Shown here one piece after another: positions 1 to 5,357 of a DNA stretch of 5,357 nucleotides. Source of the stretch: Planctomycetota bacterium (lineage in GTDB: Bacteria > Planctomycetota > Planctomycetia > Planctomycetales > Planctomycetaceae); NCBI GenBank assembly GCA_003669575.1, contig QWOR01000158.1:1-5357 (forward strand), read 5' to 3'. Numbering within the stretch: the first letter of the stretch is position 1; every line of letters starts with the position of its first letter. Under the pieces are notes generated by a model. The model worked only from the letters and a program-made list of their open reading frames with translations, had not been told where the DNA came from and searched no databases. The translations under genes and the position numbers were made by a program.

Positions 1-542
1 GCAACCGTCTTCTCGACCGACTCCTCGGAAGAGTACATCGCGATTTGAGGGCAGACGTAAACGGCCTTCAGATTGCCGGGGAGGGGGAGCTTCTGCAGGT
101 CCACGTTTCCGTGCAGTCGGAGCGAGACGTTGACCTGGCCCGGTTCACCTGCCGGGGATGCAGCCAGCGAAGCCACATAGCCATTGTGCGAAAACGTCCC
201 GCTGGCATACTGGTCAGTTACAGCACTGCCGGGAAGCTCCGACCACTTCGCCTTGAGAAGTTGCTGCTGATGGAATTCAATGGCCGTCTTCAAGTCGGCC
301 TTGGCGTTGTAGGAAATACTGCCCACCGTGCGGTTGACGGGCTCCTCGGCCCCTTTGACAGCGGGGAGCTTCAACAGGTTGAGTTCCTTCAGTGCGTCGG
401 CGACTGTCGCGACCTTGGCCGCGGGGACCTTATCCGCTGCCGGCAGCCCAGAGGCACTCCCACCGACCAGACAACCGCATACCAACCAGAAGCCCCACGA
501 CCGCAGGAATGAGCGCTGAGTGTGAATCTCGTGACGATTCAT
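1..542 (-). CDS. Secreted or lipid-anchored protein of unknown function (partial, 3' end missing)
   Basis: I do not recognise the family. The reading frame opens with ATG at 542-540 and runs without a stop to the left window edge, giving 180 complete codons. A GGGGGA purine run (548-553) lies 5 bases before the ATG and is a fair ribosome binding site, which supports this start. Residues 1-17 are polar and basic, and residues 18-28 form a short hydrophobic core (FWLVCGCLVGG), so the protein is probably exported. Cleavage could follow about residue 32 or 36. C24 after V-C-G is an imperfect lipobox, so a lipoprotein is possible. The mature part has a Lys/Ala-rich helix-like stretch (about 43-60), then an alpha/beta-like module (about 73-160) starting ISYNAKADLKTAIEF and ending in alternating hydrophobic strands. 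A similar pattern (MYSSEESVEKTV) appears to start again at 169. The gene follows the phospholipid repair gene on the same strand after 105 bp. No function is assigned. That it is a real gene is fairly sure from the start, signal and open frame. Confidence 0.8.
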   Translation of the reverse strand, partial: MNRHEIHTQRSFLRSWGFWLVCGCLVGGSASGLPAADKVPAAKVATVADALKELNLLKLPAVKGAEEPVNRTVGSISYNAKADLKTAIEFHQQQLLKAKWSELPGSAVTDQYASGTFSHNGYVASLAASPAGEPGQVNVSLRLHGNVDLQKLPLPGNLKAVYVCPQIAMYSSEESVEKTV

Positions 543-575
543 GAGTGTCCCCCGGGATGTACACGACGAGGAAGA

Positions 576-604
576 TAACCAGCCTGACGCGAGTGAGGTG
601 GTTA
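576..604 (-). terminator. Intercistronic stem-loop, possible weak terminator or attenuator
   Basis: TAACCA (576-581) pairs with TGGTTA (599-604). After a single unpaired base at 582, CCTGAC (583-588) pairs with GTGAGG (593-598) except for one mismatch (586/595). The loop is four bases (589-592). That gives 11 base pairs in a 29-base hairpin. It lies 43 bases past the stop codon of the large minus-strand gene and 33 bases before the ATG of the next gene. On the transcribed (minus) strand the stem is followed by TCTTCCTCG, which is pyrimidine-rich but not a true U-run. I therefore read it as a weak terminator, an attenuator or an mRNA-stabilising or processing structure. The pairing is seen directly; the role is inferred. 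Confidence 0.45.
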
Positions 605-647
605 ATTCGATAAGTGGGTGGGCAGCGCGTTGGTCAAAACCGCAGTT

Positions 648-3600
648 CTATGGTCCAAACTGCTTCAACGCGGTCTCTTTGATCCCCTTCAGGTCGAGCT
701 TTCCGGTTCCCAGGATGGGAATCTGATCGACCTGACAGAAGCTGTCAGCGGTGGGAAGCCACAGGTTGGGCAGCCCCTTGCCCTTCAGTTCATTCAGGAT
801 CTCGTTCGGTGTCTTTTCGAGCCGGGTGTGCAGGACGATCAGTCGTTCGCCACGTGAAGGGTCTGGCACCGAAGTGACGGCCAGTTTGACTTCGACATCA
901 TCAGAGTCCGGCCTTTCGACGATCCGGGTCAGGTGATCCTCAATCAGGATATGTGGCACCATTTCGCCGCCGATCTTCGAGAAACGACTTTGGCGACCGG
1001 TGATTGAGATGAATCCCTCATTGTCGATCATTCCGTAATCACCGGTGTTGTACCAGCCGTCTTTGATCACCGCGGAGGTCTTTTCGGGTTGATTCAAATA
1101 GCCCTGCATCACGTTCGGGCCTTTGATCATCAGCAAGCCCTCTTTGCCGATTCCCAGATCCTCCATGGTGTCAGGATGAACGATCTTGGCTGCCACCCCC
1201 GGAATCGGACGTCCGATGGTGCCGAGTTTGGTTCCGATCTGGTGCGAATCGACGGTGCGATGGTCGGGGATGTTAACCGAGACGACGGGCGAGAGTTCGG
1301 TCGTGCCGTACCCCTCTGAAGGTTGTACACCGAACTTTTTGAGGAACTCTTCGGCGAGATCGAGCGGCATTTTTTCGGCCCCCAGGATGGCCATGTCGAG
1401 GTGGGCGAATTGTTCTTTGTCGATGCGTTTCAGGTAGGTCTTCAGGAATGTCGGTGTCGCAATGATGATCGTCGTTTTGTGCTTCTCACTGAGCTTACCG
1501 ATGATCTTGGCGTCGAGTGGATTGAAGTGATAAACCGCCTTCGGCGCACAGCAGGCGGGCAGCCACATCGTGCCTGTGTATCCGAAGGAATGGAAGAATG
1601 GCAGCACTCCCATCAGCACATCGGTCGACTCCAGATTCAGCAGCTGGTCGACGCCATCCACGTTTGAGCCGATGTTGTGTTGAGAGAGCATGACCCCCTT
1701 CGGTTCACCGGTCGAACCGCTGGTAAAGATGATCGTCAGCAGGTCATCCGGCTTGATCTTGGTAAGGCCGAGCCAGCGGTCGAGGATCCACGAGGGCAGG
1801 TACGATTGAACGGCGGCGACGCCCTTATCAAGCCCTGTCATCTTGGTCTTGAACTCTTCGACAAAGACCCACTCGGCTCCTTCGAGCTTGATCGGCTTCT
1901 TCTCCAGGAAGCTCTTGGTCGTCAGCACGTGTTTGAGGCCAGCGTCCTTCACGCAGTGGTTGAGGACCTCATCTGTCAACGTGTAGTTCAGGTTGACCGC
2001 CGTACGGCCCGCGAGTGCGATCGCCATATTCGCCAGGTATCCACCGACCGATGGCGGGATCAGCAGCCCCACCATCTTTTCATCGGGCTGGAGAATCTCG
2101 CGGACAAGGTAACGACGCATGGCCAGCGCCGCGATCAGGACGCGACCACCGGTCAAATCCGTACCTAGAGAATCGGCGACTTTGGATCGATTGCGGTCCA
2201 ACTTACAGCGACGAATGAACTGCCGAATCGGAATCAGTTCACGGGTTTTGTCTCTCTCCACAGCTTCGACTCCCAGCAGTTGAACAGCTTGGCGGACGGC
2301 GTTTGCGTCCTCGGGATTCTTGATCGGTTTTCCGAATTGAACGGAAACCGGGTAACTCGAAAGTTTGGGGAAACTGCCAAAAACCTTTCCTCCGCGGAAG
2401 CTGAAGAAACTCCCCCAGAGTCCATGCAGGTAAGCGGGAATCACCGGGCAACCGGTTCCCTCCACGATTTTCATCATGCCCCGTTGGAACTGCTGCAACT
2501 GGCCGGTTCGGGTAATCTGTCCCTCCGCAAAAATGCAGACCAGTTCGCCGTTCAGCATCGCCTCTTTGGCGGCCTGGAGCGACTTGACCAAGGCCCGGGG
2601 ACCTTCGGACGCTTTGATGGGAATCACTCGCATGAGATCCGCGAACGGCTTGAGGATCGGCATACGGGTAAAGTCGGCATAAATGATGTATCGCGCGATG
2701 CGGGAGCACGCCCCCATCATCATGATGCCATCCACGAACGACACATGATTCACAACAATCAACGCGCCGCCCTGTTCCGGGACGTTCTCTCGGCCATGGA
2801 CTTTCAGCCGATAAAACGTATGCGAGATTAGATACAGCAGGAAGCGGAAAGTCAGATCTGGAATGAGCCGTAATACGTAGATCAGTACCGGAATCGTCCC
2901 CAATGCCGTCACTGCAAAGATCGCAGTCGGCGACAGATGCAGGTAACTCCGCATGAAAAAGAAGACGCCCAGCGACAACAGAATGAACAGGAATGTGATG
3001 AAGTTACATGCCGCCAGAATGATGCCGCGCTGGGTCGGATCACTGCGGTACTGCATGTAGGTTTCCAACGGGATGTTAAACATCCCCGCCGCCACACCGA
3101 GCCAGAAGAGCGAACCGCCACAGAGATAGAAGCTGAGCTGCGGTTCCGTGGCGGCACGCAGCGGGTCAACCATCGAGCCGGTGATGTAGACCAGCAGCGA
3201 GCTGATCAGAATTCCAAAGGCTCCAAACGGAACGAGGCCGAGTTCCACCTTTCCCTCCGAAAGGTGGCCGGCCAGTACGCTACCGATTCCGAGCCCCGCT
3301 ACGAGTACGGCGAGCAGCAATCCGACGTTCTCGACCGAGATCCCCAATACATCAGTACCGAGTGGCTCCGCATTGGCTTGAGCCAGAGATGCCAGGAACC
3401 AGAAGAACGCGATTCCGAACGTCGTCCGGACAAGTCGCACATCCTTCCACAGAATTTTCAGAGCGGGAATCGTTTCGGTCAGCGGGTTCAGCTTGAGAGT
3501 CTTGTCGGGACCTCCAGCAGCCAGCGGTGGGATGAGCAGACTGGTCAGCGTCCCCGCAAGGGCGATTCCAATCAGGGAAGCAGCTGCCGGAAGAAATGCG

Positions 3601-4199
3601 ATCCAGGAAATCCCCGTCGCTGTGATACCGTGATCAATCACACCAAACATACGGAAGCCCGCAGCTGCTCCCAGAGCACAAGCCACAACAGTTGCCAGAC
3701 CGGTGTACCCATTCCCCTCCGAGAGATGTTCACTCGGTAACACTTCGGGCATGGCTCCAAAACGCGATGGGCCGAAGAGAGCGCTCTGCGCCCCCATCAG
3801 GCCGACCGAAACGAACATCAACGTCACATTCCCATGGGCCATCACCCACACCGCAAAGGTCATGATGATGACTTCGGCGACCTTCATCGTGATCATCACG
3901 GACCGCTTGCTGAAACGGTCCGCCAGTGATCCTGCGAGTGGCATGAGGAACAGGTAAGGAATGGTGAAGGCCACTCCGCCCAGCACAAGCATCAGGGTCT
4001 TCCAGGATTCCTCCTGCGCGGCGTTCATGGGCTCCGACAGATTCCCGATCCGCTCACCAACGCAGACCGACAACCACCGCAGCAGATTGTCGTTAAACGT
4101 CCCAAGAAACTGCGTAGCCAGAACTCCGAAGAACCCCGCTGTCCATAACGGACGCCTGGTAACGGGTAACTCGTTAGGGGTGATTTCCGACGTGCTCAA
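648..4199 (-). CDS. aas: Trifunctional lysophospholipid repair protein: LplT-type MFS flippase, PlsC acyltransferase and acyl-ACP synthetase fusion
   Basis: The protein (1183 residues) is predicted to move lysophospholipid across the inner membrane, charge a fatty acid onto ACP, and re-acylate the lysolipid at sn-2. Residues about 18-446 are an MFS transporter of the LplT type with about 12 membrane segments, the MFS loop motif GSLADRFSKR (90-99), and FGPSRFGAMPEVL (142-154), matching the PAKYG-type segment of LplT. Residues about 465-640 are a PlsC acyltransferase: NHVSFVD (484-490) is the catalytic HX4D box and FAEGQITRTG (557-566) is the Aas form of the FPEG box. Residues about 660-1180 are an AMP-binding ligase: P-loop TSGSTGEPKG (826-835), LPFFHSFG (866-873), EGYGTTE (962-968), TGD with D1054, R1069, GGEM (1077-1080), and lysine K1167 in GTGK. 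All key residues are present. E. coli splits this between LplT (about 400 residues) and Aas (about 720), and the sum fits. The start is TTG (4199-4197): an in-frame stop lies at 4241-4239, no ATG lies between, and the first membrane segment begins soon after. The ribosome site is weak. The stop is TAG (650-648). Confidence 0.95.
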   Translation of the reverse strand: MSTSEITPNELPVTRRPLWTAGFFGVLATQFLGTFNDNLLRWLSVCVGERIGNLSEPMNAAQEESWKTLMLVLGGVAFTIPYLFLMPLAGSLADRFSKRSVMITMKVAEVIIMTFAVWVMAHGNVTLMFVSVGLMGAQSALFGPSRFGAMPEVLPSEHLSEGNGYTGLATVVACALGAAAGFRMFGVIDHGITATGISWIAFLPAAASLIGIALAGTLTSLLIPPLAAGGPDKTLKLNPLTETIPALKILWKDVRLVRTTFGIAFFWFLASLAQANAEPLGTDVLGISVENVGLLLAVLVAGLGIGSVLAGHLSEGKVELGLVPFGAFGILISSLLVYITGSMVDPLRAATEPQLSFYLCGGSLFWLGVAAGMFNIPLETYMQYRSDPTQRGIILAACNFITFLFILLSLGVFFFMRSYLHLSPTAIFAVTALGTIPVLIYVLRLIPDLTFRFLLYLISHTFYRLKVHGRENVPEQGGALIVVNHVSFVDGIMMMGACSRIARYIIYADFTRMPILKPFADLMRVIPIKASEGPRALVKSLQAAKEAMLNGELVCIFAEGQITRTGQLQQFQRGMMKIVEGTGCPVIPAYLHGLWGSFFSFRGGKVFGSFPKLSSYPVSVQFGKPIKNPEDANAVRQAVQLLGVEAVERDKTRELIPIRQFIRRCKLDRNRSKVADSLGTDLTGGRVLIAALAMRRYLVREILQPDEKMVGLLIPPSVGGYLANMAIALAGRTAVNLNYTLTDEVLNHCVKDAGLKHVLTTKSFLEKKPIKLEGAEWVFVEEFKTKMTGLDKGVAAVQSYLPSWILDRWLGLTKIKPDDLLTIIFTSGSTGEPKGVMLSQHNIGSNVDGVDQLLNLESTDVLMGVLPFFHSFGYTGTMWLPACCAPKAVYHFNPLDAKIIGKLSEKHKTTIIIATPTFLKTYLKRIDKEQFAHLDMAILGAEKMPLDLAEEFLKKFGVQPSEGYGTTELSPVVSVNIPDHRTVDSHQIGTKLGTIGRPIPGVAAKIVHPDTMEDLGIGKEGLLMIKGPNVMQGYLNQPEKTSAVIKDGWYNTGDYGMIDNEGFISITGRQSRFSKIGGEMVPHILIEDHLTRIVERPDSDDVEVKLAVTSVPDPSRGERLIVLHTRLEKTPNEILNELKGKGLPNLWLPTADSFCQVDQIPILGTGKLDLKGIKETALKQFGP

Positions 4200-4256
4200 A
4201 ATGAAGTGGTCCGAAGGCCATAGTTGCGCGAGAAGAACTCAGATTGAATGTCCGGG

Positions 4257-4286
4257 AGTATATGGACAACGGCGACAGCTTGACGA
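4257..4286 (-). promoter_or_regulatory. Candidate sigma-70-like promoter for the phospholipid repair gene
   Basis: On the minus strand, TCGTCA (4286-4281, 4 of 6 matches to TTGACA) is followed after 18 bases by TATACT (4262-4257, 5 of 6 matches to TATAAT). Transcription would begin near 4250 and leave a leader of about 50 bases before the TTG start at 4199. The orientation and distance suit the gene, but planctomycete promoters are poorly defined and the -35 box is imperfect. Confidence 0.33.
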
Positions 4287-4324
4287 GAGTATGACGCCAG
4301 ATCCGCGACCTGGGAGCCATCTGA

Positions 4325-4344
4325 TACGTCGTAACGTGAGTCAC
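4325..4344. repeat. Two adjacent 9-bp palindromes, possible operator
   Basis: TACGTCGTA (4325-4333) and GTGAGTCAC (4336-4344) are each perfect palindromes around a central base, with 4-bp arms. Their centres (4329 and 4340) lie 11 bp apart, about one helical turn, so proteins bound to both would face the same side of the DNA. They sit about 40 bp upstream of the candidate minus-strand promoter. The arms are short enough to arise by chance, so a regulatory role is only a suggestion. Confidence 0.2.
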
Positions 4345-4390
4345 CCTCAGAAACGGGAGAGCAAACCTAATCGAACTGGTCGGGTGGGCA

Positions 4391-4417
4391 GGGCCGGTTC
4401 AACAGGTCAACCAGCCC
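4391..4417. repeat. Stem-loop in the divergent intergenic region
   Basis: GGGC (4391-4394) pairs with GCCC (4414-4417) and GGTT (4396-4399) pairs with AACC (4409-4412). One C/A mismatch (4395/4413) lies between them, and the loop has nine bases. No T-run follows on either strand, so it is not a normal intrinsic terminator. It could lie in the untranslated leader of the DUF1501 transcript, or be a protein-binding site. The fold is seen; the role is unknown. Confidence 0.35.
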
Positions 4418-4434
4418 CAGCTGCTCCCCCGACA

Positions 4435-4488
4435 AAAGCCTGACTTCAACAAGGAATAGCGATCCCCGATCAGACTTTCAGCGGCTTT
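4435..4488. repeat. Bulged inverted repeat upstream of the DUF1501 gene
   Basis: AAAGCC-TGA (4435-4443) pairs with TCA-GC-GGCTTT (4478-4488), nine base pairs with a two-base bulge (4481-4482). The 34-base interior contains a small GATC-CCC-GATC palindrome (4461-4471). The long loop makes the fold weak. I list it because, with the 4391-4417 hairpin, it suggests a structured leader. Confidence 0.2.
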
Positions 4489-4557
4489 CGGGACCGATTC
4501 AACCTCTCTATTGCAACTTCTTTGACCGGTTGAGACGATACACATCAGCGTTCTGCG

Positions 4558-5357
4558 ATGTGTCATTCATGGAGTGGACCGATTTTGCCTCAACAGTCAC
4601 CGTTGTCGGTTTTTTCGCTGTTCGCTGGAGCTTATACGCCCGTCCTTGGATTGAAGTCACGCCGCTGGGTTTTGCAGGCCGGACTGTCGGGGCTGGGTGC
4701 CGGGCTGGCGTCGGCTGCTGGGGCGCGAGGCGGTGAGTCGGCGGAAGCGAATGCTCGAACCGGCAGTGCCAAAAAATCTGTGATCCTCATCTGGTTGTCG
4801 GGAGGGCCGAGCCAGCTGGATATGTGGGACCCGAAGCCCGACGCACCGAGCGAGATTCGTGGCCCGTTCTCTTCGATCCCGACGACTGTTCCCGGTGTCC
4901 GCCTGACCGAGCATTTCCCGCTGCAGGCCAAGATCGCATCGAAGCTGTCGTTCCTGCGGGCTGTTGACTGCTCGATGAGCAATCACACACCGATCACGAT
5001 GCAGGCGGGTAATCCACTGGCACGCCGGACCGACAATGGGCGGGATGGTGACGGGTACCCGTCGATGGGTTCGGTGGCGGCCCGATTCCGCGGGGCGAAC
5101 GATCCCGATCTGCCCGCGTTTGTCGGTCTGGCTCCGCAATGGACTTCGGATGTCTGGGAAGCGGGCCACATGGGGGGCAAGTATGCTCCGGTGAACGGCG
5201 ATCATCTGGCGGGGCGTTGTTCACTGCCCAAGGGGCTGGAACTGACGCGGCTGTCGGATCGCGATGCACTGCGGATGCAGTTCGACAAGTTCCGGCGGGA
5301 TCTCGACAGCGGCGAGAACCTCGACAAGCTGGTCCGCTCGCAGCGGCGGGCCTACGA
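4558..5357 (+). CDS. DUF1501 family secreted protein with twin-arginine signal (partial, 3' end missing)
   Basis: DUF1501 proteins are exported, belong to the alkaline phosphatase/sulfatase-like superfamily and are very numerous in planctomycetes; their substrates are unknown. The frame runs from ATG 4558 to the right edge without a stop (266 full codons; the family is usually about 400-500 residues). A twin-arginine signal is clear: S34-R35-R36-W37-V38-L39, then a Gly/Ala/Leu-rich segment to about 54. The mature part has the family's opening strand and motif, VILIWLSGGPSQLDMWDPKP (75-94), then SEIRGPF, a histidine in SMSNHTPIT (H143), and a GYPSMGS segment. The start is uncertain. ATG 4558 has no ribosome site. 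TTG 4585 has a GGAG/GGA run 6-10 bases upstream. TTG 4651 would give MKSRRWVLQAG, an ideal Tat N-terminus, and G/C-ending codons rise from about 45% before it to about 72% in sampled codons after it. The family assignment is firm. In many planctomycete loci a DUF1549/DUF1553 gene lies just upstream; here it does not. Confidence 0.9.
   Translation, partial: MCHSWSGPILPQQSPLSVFSLFAGAYTPVLGLKSRRWVLQAGLSGLGAGLASAAGARGGESAEANARTGSAKKSVILIWLSGGPSQLDMWDPKPDAPSEIRGPFSSIPTTVPGVRLTEHFPLQAKIASKLSFLRAVDCSMSNHTPITMQAGNPLARRTDNGRDGDGYPSMGSVAARFRGANDPDLPAFVGLAPQWTSDVWEAGHMGGKYAPVNGDHLAGRCSLPKGLELTRLSDRDALRMQFDKFRRDLDSGENLDKLVRSQRRAY
4578..4615 (+). promoter_or_regulatory. Terminator-like fold with T-run ahead of the alternative DUF1501 start
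   Basis: ACCGA (4578-4582) pairs with TCGGT (4606-4610) and CAAC (4591-4594) pairs with GTTG (4602-4605). The two 3' arms are contiguous, and T6 (4610-4615) follows at once. An eight-base bulge (4583-4590) on the left weakens the stem. If translation really starts at TTG 4651, this fold lies in the leader and could attenuate transcription. If ATG 4558 is the start, it is only coding sequence. The pairing and T-run are seen; the function is speculative. Confidence 0.22.

Larger units (their letters stand above)
4200..4557. other. Divergent intergenic region without a convincing gene
   Basis: This 358-bp stretch separates the starts of the minus-strand phospholipid repair gene and the plus-strand DUF1501 gene, so it should hold promoters for both. 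I see a candidate minus-strand promoter at 4257-4286, a pair of short palindromes at 4325-4344, a compact stem-loop at 4391-4417 and a longer bulged inverted repeat at 4435-4488. For the plus strand, TTGCAA (4511-4516) and TTGACC (4522-4527) look like -35 boxes, but neither has a good -10 box at the right distance, so I do not annotate a promoter there. Frames open across the region lack a ribosome site and protein-like composition. No tRNA or mobile element signature is visible. Confidence 0.7.

Noticed and set aside
45..512. A 155-codon plus-strand open frame opposite the left partial gene
   Set aside because: The minus-strand frame here has a ribosome site, a signal peptide and protein-like composition; the plus frame has none of these.
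631..660. Near-repeat TGGTCAAAAC / TGGTCCAAAC at the end of the large gene
   Set aside because: It is only two imperfect 10-base copies, one inside the final codons; there is nothing to separate it from chance.
2937..3740. A 267-codon open frame on the plus strand opposite the MFS domain
   Set aside because: It lies entirely antisense to a strongly supported transporter domain. Its product is very rich in Arg, Gln, Glu and Ser with no recognisable fold or motif, as expected for the mirror of a GC-rich coding frame.
4174..4221. A 15-codon minus-strand frame (ATG 4221 to TAA 4174) overlapping the TTG start of the large gene, as a possible regulatory upstream ORF
   Set aside because: It is too short to judge, has no clear ribosome site, and such short overlaps are common by chance.
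3961..4443. A 160-codon plus-strand open frame spanning the start of the large gene and the intergenic region
   Set aside because: Half of it is antisense to the MFS N-terminus, there is no ribosome site, and the C-terminal part is low-complexity Pro/Ala/Gly/Arg.
4511..4550. A plus-strand promoter for the DUF1501 gene using TTGCAA or TTGACC
   Set aside because: No acceptable -10 box lies 16-18 bases downstream of either hexamer.
4657..5205. A 182-codon minus-strand open frame opposite the DUF1501 gene
   Set aside because: Its product is Arg/Pro/His-rich without motifs, and it is antisense to a clear DUF1501 coding region with a Tat signal.

Overview
This window looks like chromosomal DNA of a planctomycete (phylum Planctomycetota), but I cannot name a genus. 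The main clue is the right-hand gene, a DUF1501 secreted protein with a twin-arginine signal, a family greatly expanded in that phylum. The GC-rich third codon positions and the secreted protein of unknown family at the left end fit this but do not prove it.

Layout from left to right. Positions 1-542 (minus strand) hold the first 180 codons of a secreted or lipid-anchored protein I do not recognise, cut by the window edge. A 105-bp gap (543-647) follows and contains a good stem-loop. Positions 648-4199 (minus strand) are filled by one large gene: an LplT-type lysophospholipid flippase, a PlsC-type acyltransferase and an acyl-ACP synthetase/AMP ligase fused in one 1183-residue chain. Positions 4200-4557 are a divergent intergenic region with a candidate promoter for the large gene, small palindromes and stem-loops, and no convincing gene. 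Positions 4558-5357 (plus strand) carry the start of the DUF1501 gene, cut by the right edge.

How the parts fit together. In E. coli, LplT flips lysophospholipid (mainly lyso-PE) to the inner leaflet, and the separate Aas protein re-acylates it using acyl-ACP. Here all steps are predicted to sit on one membrane protein, so the gene is probably a self-contained lysophospholipid repair machine. The left gene follows it on the same strand and may be read from the same transcript. The DUF1501 gene diverges and is probably functionally unrelated.

I do not see a CRISPR array, mobile element, tRNA, rRNA or a clearly new multi-gene system. The most useful open points are the intercistronic hairpin, the repeat-like structure of the unknown left protein, and the uncertain start of the DUF1501 gene, which has a terminator-like fold just ahead of a second possible start.
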